Source of the DNA: Anaerocolumna jejuensis DSM 15929
Lineage (GTDB): Bacteria; Bacillota; Clostridia; Lachnospirales; Lachnospiraceae
Assembly (NCBI RefSeq): GCF_900142215.1
Contig: NZ_FRAC01000028.1
Location: 1 to 64,000 of the forward strand
Direction of reading: 5' to 3'
Length of the DNA: 64,000 bases
The notes below the pieces were generated by a model. It was not told the origin of the DNA. It saw only the letters and a program-made list of their open reading frames with translations, and made no database searches. The first letter of the stretch is position 1. Each line of letters starts with the position of its first letter. Both the position numbers and the translations under genes were made by a program. Positions 52,050 through 60,416 of this stretch are shown piece after piece.

Positions 52050-53345
52050 ATGAAAAATCTGAAAATTGCAGTTATTGGAGCCGGCAGTACCTATACACCG
52101 GAGCTTATGAATGGGTTTATAACAAGGAATAAGCACTTAAAGGTCGACAGTTTTTATATGATGGATATTGATAAAGAGAAAACGGAGATTGTAACAGGGC
52201 TTGGTAAAAGAATGCTTGAGGCCAATGGAATGAATTCAAGGGTCATCATTACCGACAAGGTCGAAGAGGCAGTGGAAGGTGCTGATTACGTTCTGGGACA
52301 AATCAGGGTTGGTAAGCTGGATGCCAGAATAAGGGATGAAAAGATTCCTTTGAAATATGACCTCCTTGGTCAGGAAACGACCGGTGCAGGCGGATTTATG
52401 AAAGCTCTGCGGACAATACCTGTTATGATGGACATTGCAAAGACAATAGAAAGGCTTTCGCCGAATGCGTGGTTCATAAACTTTTCAAATCCTTCCGGTA
52501 TTATAGCGGAGGTCCTGCTGAATAATTCAGATGTAAAAATGCTGGGCCTTTGTAATGCTCCTATCAATATGCTCCGGCGTGCCAAGGAAATGCTTCCTGA
52601 AAACACAAAGAAATTTGATTACGATTTTGTAGGCTTAAACCACCTGTTCTGGCTGACGGCATTATATGCTGATGATAAGGAAATTCTGCAGAACTTATTT
52701 TTGGGAGGCTATAAGAATAACAGTTTAAAGAATATACCCGAAGTTGTTTACGAGGAAGAATTACTGAAAGCAATAAAAGGCCTTCCGGTATCCTATCTTA
52801 ATTACTATTACTTCAGAGATAAAATGGTGAAAAAGTGCAAGGAAGCCGAAATGACCAGAGGAGAGGAATGTAAGCTGATAGAAGCTGAACTCCTGGAATT
52901 GTACAAGGATACCAACTTGAAGGAGAAACCCGCAGTATTGGATAAAAGAGGAGGAGCTCTTTACTCGGAGGCTGCGGTTTCAGTTGTGGATGCCATAGAA
53001 AACGACAGAAATGAGGTCCATGTGGTTGATGTAAAAAACAACGGGGCATTGAGTTTTATGGATAAGGATGATGTAATTGAGGCCAAATGTATCATAAACA
53101 AAGACGGTGCAACCCCTCTGAAGCTGAATGATTTTAACAATGAGCATATTATCGGTTTAATGCAGGCTGTCAAAGCATTTGAAAAATTAACGGTGAAAGC
53201 GGGAATTGAGGGAGATTATAATGCAGCATTGGGAGCTTTACTGACACATCCTCTGATTGGAGATTACTATAAGGCAAAAAGTGTACTCGATGAGATGCTG
53301 GAAGCCAATAAAGAATTTTTACCGCAGTTTTTCGGAGGGAAATAA
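52050..53345 (+). CDS. GH4 6-phospho-glycosidase (LicH-like)
   Basis: About 431 aa, NAD- and Mn-dependent family GH4. Rossmann start KIAVIGAGSTYTPELMNGF, then DYVLGQIRVGKLDARIRDE, GQETTGAGGFMKALRTIPV, NFSNPSG, LGLCNAPI and GLNHLFW (metal-ligand His region). Most like 6-phospho-beta-glucosidases. ATG 52050 is preferred over 52044 because GGAGA is then 9 bp away. It is followed after 5 bp by a sugar kinase that could create or consume the phosphosugar. Confidence 0.92.
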   Translation: MKNLKIAVIGAGSTYTPELMNGFITRNKHLKVDSFYMMDIDKEKTEIVTGLGKRMLEANGMNSRVIITDKVEEAVEGADYVLGQIRVGKLDARIRDEKIPLKYDLLGQETTGAGGFMKALRTIPVMMDIAKTIERLSPNAWFINFSNPSGIIAEVLLNNSDVKMLGLCNAPINMLRRAKEMLPENTKKFDYDFVGLNHLFWLTALYADDKEILQNLFLGGYKNNSLKNIPEVVYEEELLKAIKGLPVSYLNYYYFRDKMVKKCKEAEMTRGEECKLIEAELLELYKDTNLKEKPAVLDKRGGALYSEAAVSVVDAIENDRNEVHVVDVKNNGALSFMDKDDVIEAKCIINKDGATPLKLNDFNNEHIIGLMQAVKAFEKLTVKAGIEGDYNAALGALLTHPLIGDYYKAKSVLDEMLEANKEFLPQFFGGK

Positions 53346-53350
53346 ACTAT

Positions 53351-54343
53351 ATGAAAAAATATGTACTTGGAATGGACGGCGGCGGAACAAAGACCCATTG
53401 TTCAATTTTTGACCTGGATGGAAATATGGTTGACTTGATTAGCTGGGGAACAACAAACCATGAGTGCTTAAACGGCAGCTATGATGAGCTTAAGATTGAG
53501 CTAGGCAAGCTTTTTACCTATATTCTTGCTAAAAACGGCATAGGCACAGAGGACTTGGGGAAATGTGTATTTGGATTGGCCGGAGTGGATACGAAAAGGC
53601 AGCAGGAATTTATTTCTAATATGATCAGAGACTTGGGGATCAGAGACTTTACTCTTTGCAATGATTCTTACCTGGGAATAAAGGCAGGTTGTGAGAAGGG
53701 CTTTGGAATCTGTGCCATAAATGGGACAGCCTTTTCCATAGGAGGGATTGATTCCAGGGGCAATATGCTGCAGATTGGCGGATTGGGGGAAATCAGCGGC
53801 GGAGATTTCGGAGGCGGAGAATATCTGGCAGGTAAGGCTATAGCAGCAGCCTATAACTCTATCTTTAAAGGAGACCCGGAAACTTTAATAACGGAACTGT
53901 TTTTTAACATGTTAGATATAAAATCAAAATTTGATTTTGTGGAAGCACTAAAAGGCAGGATTGATGACGGCACCTATAAATATGACTATTTTAATAGATT
54001 GGTATTCGAAGCAGCCAATAAAAATGATGAGGTGGCAAAGGGTTTGCTGGACAATATGGGCAGAGAATATGCAAGGTGCATCAATGCGGTCATAGCCAAT
54101 CTGGATTTTTACAGGCAGGAGCCTGTGGAGGTTGTAATGGCCGGTTCCATTTTTGTCAAAGGTGAAAATTCAAGGGCAATCGATAAAATCAGGCAGGAGG
54201 TCTCTTTGAAAAATGAAGACAGGGAAATTTCTTTTAAGGTTTTAAATTCACCGCCTGTAGCAGGGGCTATTTTATGGGCACTGGAGCAAAATGGATGTAA
54301 AAAGCATGACAGGGAAAAGGTCCTAAAAGCCTTTGAACAATAG
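53351..54343 (+). CDS. BadF/BcrA-type sugar kinase (N-acetylglucosamine kinase-like)
   Basis: 330 aa, ASKHA fold. Phosphate-1 loop VLGMDGGGTKTHCSIFD, KCVFGLAGVDT, CNDSYLGIKAGCEKGFGICA, and GLGEISGGDFGGGEYLAGKA are typical of BadF-type kinases annotated as GlcNAc kinases. It is coupled to the GH4 gene. Substrate assignment is by family only. Confidence 0.85.
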   Translation: MKKYVLGMDGGGTKTHCSIFDLDGNMVDLISWGTTNHECLNGSYDELKIELGKLFTYILAKNGIGTEDLGKCVFGLAGVDTKRQQEFISNMIRDLGIRDFTLCNDSYLGIKAGCEKGFGICAINGTAFSIGGIDSRGNMLQIGGLGEISGGDFGGGEYLAGKAIAAAYNSIFKGDPETLITELFFNMLDIKSKFDFVEALKGRIDDGTYKYDYFNRLVFEAANKNDEVAKGLLDNMGREYARCINAVIANLDFYRQEPVEVVMAGSIFVKGENSRAIDKIRQEVSLKNEDREISFKVLNSPPVAGAILWALEQNGCKKHDREKVLKAFEQ

Positions 54344-54462
54344 AACTATCATATTATAATAACTTCTGAACTCAAAAACTTATGAAAATAATGAGAATTG
54401 CTGGTTAATAAGGAGGTGCTGCCAGAATTAAAATATATATACGAACTAAACACATTTGAGAA

Positions 54463-54490
54463 TTGACAGAAGGATTTGGATAGTCATAAT
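54463..54490 (+). promoter_or_regulatory. promoter of the GH9 gene
   Basis: TTGACA (54463-54468), 16-bp spacer, CATAAT (54485-54490), 33 bp before the start codon. Confidence 0.5.
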
Positions 54491-54522
54491 CGAATATATT
54501 AAAGTTGGGGAGAGTGTAAATT

Positions 54523-56688
54523 ATGAAAAGACAAAGCAGAATTATTTCATTTCTGGCTGCGGTTATCATGATTGCAGCATTCATTATGCCGGCGGCAGTG
54601 GTCCAGGCAAATGCAAGCGGGGTTTTTATCAGAGTAAACCAGGTGGGATACAAACCATCGGCAAGTAAAGTGGCTATGGTTCTATCCAGTACCAATTTAA
54701 ACGGAGTAAGATATGATGTTTTTAATTCCAGCAATACCTCAGTTCTGAATGGAACGGTTTCATCAGCCAATAAAGGAAGCTGGGGCGATGCCGGCGGTGC
54801 AAATTGTGCCTACACCTATGCGCTTGATTTCAGCGCTTTAAGTACGATAGGCAGCGGATATTATATAAAAATCAACAACTACACTTCACCGGTGTTTCCT
54901 GTCAGTGATTCCGTTTACAGCAGCTTAGCTGATTTATCAATGCAGTTCTTCAAGGTACAGCGCTGCGGAAATACAAATCCAAAGGACCATGGAGTCTGCC
55001 ATATAACAGGAACAAGTTCATCGGTGGACGGTAAACCGGATGGAGCATCCGGTACAATTGATGTAACAGGCGGCTGGCATGATGCCTCGGATTACATCAA
55101 ATTCATGAGTACCATCGGACATGTCGCAGATGTAATGCTTACAACCTATATTCATCATCCGGAAGTTTTCCCTTCACCCGAAAGTACCGGCGGTGTATTG
55201 ACCGAAGCAAAGGTCGGGCTGGATTTTATACGAAAGATGTGGGATAACACGAACCAGATATTGTATATGGAAGTTGCAGATGGTCTTGACCATGATGTTG
55301 AAAATGATGATCTTGATTCCCGCAGTAAATGCTGGCCGGAAAATGACAACACCATATATGGTGCATCCCGGCCTGTCCATCCATGCCCGGCTGGAAAAGG
55401 TGCAAATCTGGCAGGTAAAGCTGCGGCAGCCCTGGCACTTGGAGCTAAAATCTGGGGAGACCCAAGCGGTCCCAGCTACAATGCCGCATTAGCCAGCAAT
55501 TACCTTACGGCAGCACAGCAGATATATACCTGGGGCAAGACCAGAACAGGTATTGCAGGAGATGCCGATGAGTTCTATGTGGATACCGATTATAAAGATG
55601 ATATGGCCTGGGCAGCAGCTGAACTCTACCGTGCTACGGGAACAGCTTCTTATCTGGCAGATGCAAAGTCTTATTGTGACAGCGCAGGAGAATGGTATAA
55701 CAAATCTGATACCAGTCTCAACTGGTCAAGGGCTTATGCCTGGGCAAACTATGAGGTCGCATCACTTGATCCGGCATATAAAAGTACAGTTATAAGCCGT
55801 ATGAATAATCATCTCAATGTAATGAAAACCTATGCAGATGCACAATTCTGGAATAACAGCAGCCAGCCCAAATGGGGCACTTATGAAGCTATGAGCAACA
55901 ATGCTGTTGAAGCCATGATGTATCAGGAATTATCGGGCAATTCCACTTATTTCAATCTGGCACAGCAGCAGCTTGACTTTATGTTAGGCAAAAATCCGTG
56001 GGGTGTCAGTATGTTAAATGGTGCGGGTACCACCTGGTTTCAGAATCCCCGTCATCGTGTGACAACACTGAATCGGGTAAGCAATCCCGGATACCAGCTC
56101 CTTGGAGCCTGGAGCGAGGGCTTTGAGACAAGCGCCCAGTATGCCGTAGATCAATCGGACCCATTGCTTTCGGGACAAGAAAATCCGAATATAGTGCAAT
56201 TCAATGACAGCCGTATGGTCTGGCACGACAACAGAAGAGATTATGCAACAAATGAGGTGACGATTTCCGGAAATGTGGCAGGTATGGCAATGGCAGCTTT
56301 TATGGGAGTCAGTTATACGCTGAGCGTACCAACCGTACCGACCGGATTGGCTGCTGCGGCAGGGTCCTCTCAAATAAATGTGACCTGGAGTGCGGCAGCA
56401 GGGGCAGCCGGTTATGACCTTGAAGCGGATGGAACAATAATCAGCAATGCAGTCTCTCCTTATGTGCATACAGGCTTGGCGCCGGGCCAGACCCACAGCT
56501 ATAGGGTAAGAGCCAAGAACAGCGCCGGAACAAGCGCATGGAGTACAGCCGTAAGTGCAGTGACGTCTGCCTCCGCTGTTGATTATCCGGCCAATGCCGA
56601 TGCCTATGTAAGGGACGGAACCTATGCCACAACGAATTACGGCACAGCTGCAACGATTGATGTTAAGGGAGACCCGGATGCCGGCTAA
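54523..56688 (+). CDS. secreted GH9 endoglucanase, cut short by an in-frame TAA
   Basis: Signal peptide (about 1-30; ending near VVQANA), then a CelD-type Ig-like domain (about 34-115; FIRVNQVGYKPSASKVAMVL). The GH9 alpha/alpha barrel (about 125-590) has catalytic Asp residues in GGWHDASDY, the His motif NPRHRVTT and the acid Glu in NEVTISGN. A fibronectin III domain lies at about 600-690 (PTGLAAAAGSSQINVTWSAA). A final DNRLRE/CBM-like domain starts at ADAYVRDGTYATTNYGTA but stops at TAA 56686-56688. The frame then stays open to 57078. It cleaves cellulose or related beta-glucans outside the cell. The catalytic part is complete. Confidence 0.9.
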   Translation: MKRQSRIISFLAAVIMIAAFIMPAAVVQANASGVFIRVNQVGYKPSASKVAMVLSSTNLNGVRYDVFNSSNTSVLNGTVSSANKGSWGDAGGANCAYTYALDFSALSTIGSGYYIKINNYTSPVFPVSDSVYSSLADLSMQFFKVQRCGNTNPKDHGVCHITGTSSSVDGKPDGASGTIDVTGGWHDASDYIKFMSTIGHVADVMLTTYIHHPEVFPSPESTGGVLTEAKVGLDFIRKMWDNTNQILYMEVADGLDHDVENDDLDSRSKCWPENDNTIYGASRPVHPCPAGKGANLAGKAAAALALGAKIWGDPSGPSYNAALASNYLTAAQQIYTWGKTRTGIAGDADEFYVDTDYKDDMAWAAAELYRATGTASYLADAKSYCDSAGEWYNKSDTSLNWSRAYAWANYEVASLDPAYKSTVISRMNNHLNVMKTYADAQFWNNSSQPKWGTYEAMSNNAVEAMMYQELSGNSTYFNLAQQQLDFMLGKNPWGVSMLNGAGTTWFQNPRHRVTTLNRVSNPGYQLLGAWSEGFETSAQYAVDQSDPLLSGQENPNIVQFNDSRMVWHDNRRDYATNEVTISGNVAGMAMAAFMGVSYTLSVPTVPTGLAAAAGSSQINVTWSAAAGAAGYDLEADGTIISNAVSPYVHTGLAPGQTHSYRVRAKNSAGTSAWSTAVSAVTSASAVDYPANADAYVRDGTYATTNYGTAATIDVKGDPDAG

Positions 56689-57078
56689 AACCGGAAGAGC
56701 TTTTTGAAGTTTGACCTTACGGGCCGGACGGGAACCTCCGTAGCTTCGGCAACTTTGAAGGTGTACTGCAATGGGGCTTCTGCAGCAACACCGTTAGTGA
56801 TATACGGGTTTTCCGGGACTGATACCTGGATTGAATCGGGGAGCGGAAGTATTACCTGGAATAATCAGCCCAGCAGTACAAATGCGGTAACAATAGGAAC
56901 TCTGAATGTTACAGCTGCCGGGTGGTATGCTATAGATGTTACAAGCTATGTGAACAGTCAGATGAGCGGGGATAAGAAGGTGACTTTTAAGATGCAGGTT
57001 GAGAACAATAATGGGGCGACTTTAAGTTTTAACAGTAGGGAGAATGCGTCTAATAAGCCTGCTTTAGTGGTTAATTAG
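56689..57078 (+). pseudogene. C-terminal CBM-like domain separated from GH9 by the nonsense codon
   Basis: In the same frame as the GH9 gene: NRKSFLKFDLTGRTGTSVAS, then WNNQPSSTN and GWYAIDVTSYVNSQM to TAG near 57078. The usual motif before NRKS is G-Y-N-R, so the TAA most simply replaced a TAT or TAC Tyr codon. Separate translation from ATG-like codons lacks a ribosome site. Without readthrough this domain is lost. Confidence 0.75.
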
Positions 57079-57123
57079 TTAGCTGTATTAATTTGGCTGA
57101 AAGGCAGGTTTTCACAAGGGGAC

Positions 57124-57335
57124 GGCAGTTTGCACCAAATAGAAAGATTCATGCTTCAATTCCAATGTATAAGAAGTCCTAATCCTCTGAAGATTTTGTG
57201 CTGGACATATCATCAAACAGATAACTCGCTAGGCTCAAACAATCTGTTTGATGATATAGCACAAAATCTTCAGCGGAAAGGACTTCTAATACATCTCCAT
57301 AGGCGCATGAATCTTTCTATTTGGTGCAAACTGCC
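57124..57335. repeat. 212-bp nested perfect hairpin element
   Basis: Outer arms of 31 bp are perfect (57124-57154 with 57305-57335; GGCAGTTTGCACCAAATAGA at the left). Inside come AGAAGTCCT/AGGACTTCT, CTGAAGATTTTGTGCT/AGCACAAAATCTTCAG and ATATCATCAAACAGAT/ATCTGTTTGATGATAT around a 19-base loop. More than 70 pairs in all. No target-site duplication or transposase is visible, so a MITE-like element or a structured RNA are both possible. Confidence 0.85.
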
Positions 57336-57655
57336 TGGGTATAGTGAAAGACATATATTTATACAAACTAAAGAATGGGACTTACAATCTATAGTAAATC
57401 ATATACTGTTAAATTGGAAAGTTGTTGAGAGAAGATTATACTTATATTCTTGACATATCAAAATACAGGCGTCCATTTTTATTATTGACAGATGGTTGTC
57501 TGTCTTTTATGTAATTATATTCTGGTCACTTTGAAATAACATTACGAAGTATTACGGTTAAAGAAGTATCAAAGTATACATACCATCATCTCGATAATTA
57601 AAACAAGTTGTTTTCAAACGTTCAAAACGTTTCATTTATCATATGCTGAATTTGC

Positions 57656-58831
57656 TTATTTGAGCGGCATTTTTGCTGTTATAATAATCAAGAGTAACAA
57701 GGCAATTCCAAATGTCGTCCAGATTGTCTGGTATGTTCCAGCTAAAAGCAGCCAGCTTCCAATCATACTGCCGATGCCTCCGCCGCAAAAAAGCCCGAAT
57801 CCGATAAGACCGGAAGGAAGCCCTCTGCATTCTTCTGTGACGTTGAGAGCCATAGTGGCCAATGTGGATTGAATGGAGATGTAGCCAAAACCTAAACATA
57901 CCGTTGCAGCTAACGCTAACGGCCAACTCTTTATTTGAAAACTACAACTTAAAAGAATAGTTGAAATAATAGCCCAGCATTCTCCAGCTATAATCACCTG
58001 CTTTTTACCGAACCTGCTTGCCAGCTTTCCTATTTTTGAACCTCCGATCAGGCATGCAAATCCATAGAACATTACGACGATCCCAGATTGTATGTAATTA
58101 AGATGAATATGTTCATTTAAAAATGAACCAAGGTATCCATAAATACCCAGAAGCAAAAGCCCTGCTACAAAAGCCAGCGGAAAAATCAGCTTTCCTTTTG
58201 GTGAAAGAACTGCAAGCTTGCATTGATAAAAGAAATTGCGGTTCTGTCCATTTGATTTCACTGGACACAACGGCAGTGCCCAAAGAAGGCTTGCTGCTGC
58301 AATTGCAAATGCAGTAAAGAAGAAAAACGCACCGCGCCAACTGACATAGTGGGTCAATATGCCTCCAAGGCCGGAACTTAATCCTTGCCCTGTAAAAACA
58401 ATACCCATGAACCTTCCAACATATATCTGTTGTTTTCCCGGCGGAACCGTGTCACCAATTACCGAAAGCGACAAAGCGATAATCCCGGCAGCAAAAAAGC
58501 CGGTAATCACACGTAGGGCACACAATATGGGCAGTGAGTTTGAAAGCGCACTGCCGCCCGTCCCGATTGCCAGCCCAATTATAATTAAGCGCAGTAGTTT
58601 GATTTTGTCATGCTGATCGCCGAAAAAGCCATATACTGGCTGCATAAAACCATAGGGTATCATATAAGCAGTCAAGATACTGCCTGTCATGGCAGCCGAT
58701 ATGCCGAAACTGGCCGCAATAGCTGAAAGCGATGGTGATACAAACCAATTGTCTGCAGCTGAGACAAATCCTGCAAGACCCAATATCAAAACTAGTTTTC
58801 CAGAAGCCTTTGCATCACATGTACTATTCAT
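57656..58831 (-). CDS. MFS transporter in the vitamin B6 operon
   Basis: 391 aa with about 12 helices. MFS signature GFFGDQHDKIKLLRLIIIG between helices 2 and 3, and a repeat of it at GSKIGKLASRFGKKQVI. The start codon overlaps the pdxT stop (ATGA), so it is translated with pdxST. A vitamin B6 or related transport role is suggested by this coupling only; drug efflux is the alternative. Confidence 0.85.
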   Translation of the reverse strand: MNSTCDAKASGKLVLILGLAGFVSAADNWFVSPSLSAIAASFGISAAMTGSILTAYMIPYGFMQPVYGFFGDQHDKIKLLRLIIIGLAIGTGGSALSNSLPILCALRVITGFFAAGIIALSLSVIGDTVPPGKQQIYVGRFMGIVFTGQGLSSGLGGILTHYVSWRGAFFFFTAFAIAAASLLWALPLCPVKSNGQNRNFFYQCKLAVLSPKGKLIFPLAFVAGLLLLGIYGYLGSFLNEHIHLNYIQSGIVVMFYGFACLIGGSKIGKLASRFGKKQVIIAGECWAIISTILLSCSFQIKSWPLALAATVCLGFGYISIQSTLATMALNVTEECRGLPSGLIGFGLFCGGGIGSMIGSWLLLAGTYQTIWTTFGIALLLLIIITAKMPLK

Positions 58832-59427
58832 TTTTTATTTTCTCCAACTCGTATCATTTTCTCAATAAAGTACTGATGCACAGCAAGGCAGTTTGTCAAT
58901 TCGGGATGAAAGGAGGTCACAAGCATATTCTTTTCTTTCGCAGCTACAATATGTTTATCCAGGTAACAAAGCACCTCAACATCCTTACCGGCGTTTTCAA
59001 TCCATGGTGCACGGATAAAAATAAGGGGAATCCGCTGCTCTGATATGGCTGGGATATCTTCTACCACTGTAAAACTGTTGATTTGCCGTCCATAGGCATT
59101 TCGCCGGACTGTTATATTCATCAGATCCAAATGCGGATTCTCGTCAATTACATCTTTAGCAAGCAGGATCATACCTGCACAAGTTCCCCAAACGGGAAGC
59201 CCTTGCTTTATCTTTTGCTTCAGCGGTTCAAAAAGGCCAAAATCAATAAGTAATTTTGATATGGTTGTACTTTCACCTCCAGGTAAAATTATGCCATCGA
59301 CAGATTCCAATGAAGGTAAGGATTTCACTTCAAGGGGTTTAACATTTTTGATGTTACTTAACATGCTTATATGTTCTCGGACGGAACCTTGTAATGATAA
59401 AACACCGATCTGCAAGTTTTTTGCCAT
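58828..59427 (-). CDS. pdxT: PdxT, glutaminase subunit of PLP synthase
   Basis: 199 aa from ATG 59427. Start KNLQIGVLSLQGSVREH, GGEST, nucleophile Cys in VWGTCAGMILLAK, His/Glu of the triad in TSFHPELT. It supplies ammonia from glutamine to PdxS. It starts 1 bp after the pdxS stop and its own stop overlaps the MFS start. Confidence 0.95.
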   Translation of the reverse strand: MAKNLQIGVLSLQGSVREHISMLSNIKNVKPLEVKSLPSLESVDGIILPGGESTTISKLLIDFGLFEPLKQKIKQGLPVWGTCAGMILLAKDVIDENPHLDLMNITVRRNAYGRQINSFTVVEDIPAISEQRIPLIFIRAPWIENAGKDVEVLCYLDKHIVAAKEKNMLVTSFHPELTNCLAVHQYFIEKMIRVGENKK

Positions 59428-59428
59428 T

Positions 59429-60310
59429 TCACCAGCCCCTTTTAGCAAACTGGTTCTCGGGAGATATTGAGTTAATGCATATCCCTTTCATAGTTTCTCC
59501 AAGCCCTTCGCTTACCTCAGCAAGAATTTCCGGTTTGTCATAATACGCAGCTGCTTTTACAATTGCTTTCGCTCTCGCGAGTGGATTATCGGATTTAAAT
59601 ATGCCGGATCCAACAAAAATTCCTTCACTACCCAGCTGCATCATTAATGCCGCATCAGCGGGAGTCGCAATCCCTCCCGCAGCAAAATTAACAACGGGCA
59701 GCTTCTTATTTTCCGCAACCGATACAACCAAATCATGAGGGGCACCATTTTCTTTCGCATATGTCATAAGCTCCTCTTTTCGCTTATTGGAAAGCTCTCT
59801 GATACCCGACATAATAATCCTCATATGGCGTACAGCTTCAACGACATCTCCTGTACCTGCTTCTCCTTTTGTACGGATCATGGAAGCACCTTCACCTATT
59901 CTTCTAAGAGCTTCGCCCAGATTACGAGCACCGCAGACAAACGGAACTTTAAATGCCAGTTTATCAACATAGTATAGTTCGTCTGCTGGGGTCAGAACTT
60001 CACTCTCGTCAATAAAATCAATGCCGAGAGCCTCCAGGATTTGTGCTTCTGCCATGTGACCGATACGTACTTTAGCCATAACGGGAATAGATACGGCTTT
60101 TTGAATTTCTTTTATCATTTTGGGGTCACTCATACGGGCAACGCCACCGTCTTTCCTAATATCGGCAGGGACTCTTTCCAGAGCCATGACAGCAACGGCC
60201 CCTGCTTCTTGGGCGATGGCGGCTTCCTTAGCATTGGTGACGTCCATAATTACGCCGCCTTTTAGCATTTGTGCAAGATTTCGATTGAGTACATGCCTTT
60301 CAGTATCCAT
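59429..60310 (-). CDS. pdxS: PdxS, PLP synthase subunit
   Basis: 293 aa from ATG 60310. LAQMLKGGVIMDVTNAKEA (Schiff-base and substrate Asp), ALERVPADIRKDGGVARMSD, the active Lys in VMAKVRIGH, GEAGTGDV. It makes pyridoxal phosphate from ribose 5-phosphate, glyceraldehyde 3-phosphate and ammonia. The longer frame to 60397 covers the promoter; AAGGAGAGG precedes ATG 60310. Confidence 0.96.
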   Translation of the reverse strand: MDTERHVLNRNLAQMLKGGVIMDVTNAKEAAIAQEAGAVAVMALERVPADIRKDGGVARMSDPKMIKEIQKAVSIPVMAKVRIGHMAEAQILEALGIDFIDESEVLTPADELYYVDKLAFKVPFVCGARNLGEALRRIGEGASMIRTKGEAGTGDVVEAVRHMRIIMSGIRELSNKRKEELMTYAKENGAPHDLVVSVAENKKLPVVNFAAGGIATPADAALMMQLGSEGIFVGSGIFKSDNPLARAKAIVKAAAYYDKPEILAEVSEGLGETMKGICINSISPENQFAKRGW

Positions 60311-60349
60311 TGTTTCCTCTCCTTGTTTATAATAATTATAATACAATAA

Positions 60350-60378
60350 ATTATAATGTTGACATTGTATGATGTCAA
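60350..60378 (-). promoter_or_regulatory. pdxS promoter
   Basis: On the minus strand TTGACA (60378-60373), 17-bp spacer, TATAAT (60355-60350): full consensus. It overlaps the pdxR promoter. Confidence 0.7.
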
Positions 60379-60394
60379 TGATATGATTGTATGA
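60359..60394 (+). promoter_or_regulatory. pdxR promoter and PdxR direct repeats
   Basis: TTGACA (60359-60364), 17-bp spacer, TATGAT (60382-60387). Two copies of ATTGTATGA (60364-60372 and 60386-60394), 22 bp apart, lie across both promoters and are probable PdxR sites. Confidence 0.6.
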
Positions 60395-60416
60395 CATACA
60401 AAAAGGAGGGCTTCTT

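Noticed and set aside
57124..57335. Complete insertion sequence
   Set aside because: There is no transposase frame and no target-site duplication; only a hairpin element is supported.
57130..57453. A 107-codon frame after the GH9 gene
   Set aside because: It lies almost entirely within the nested hairpin, so the open frame is a by-product of the repeat.
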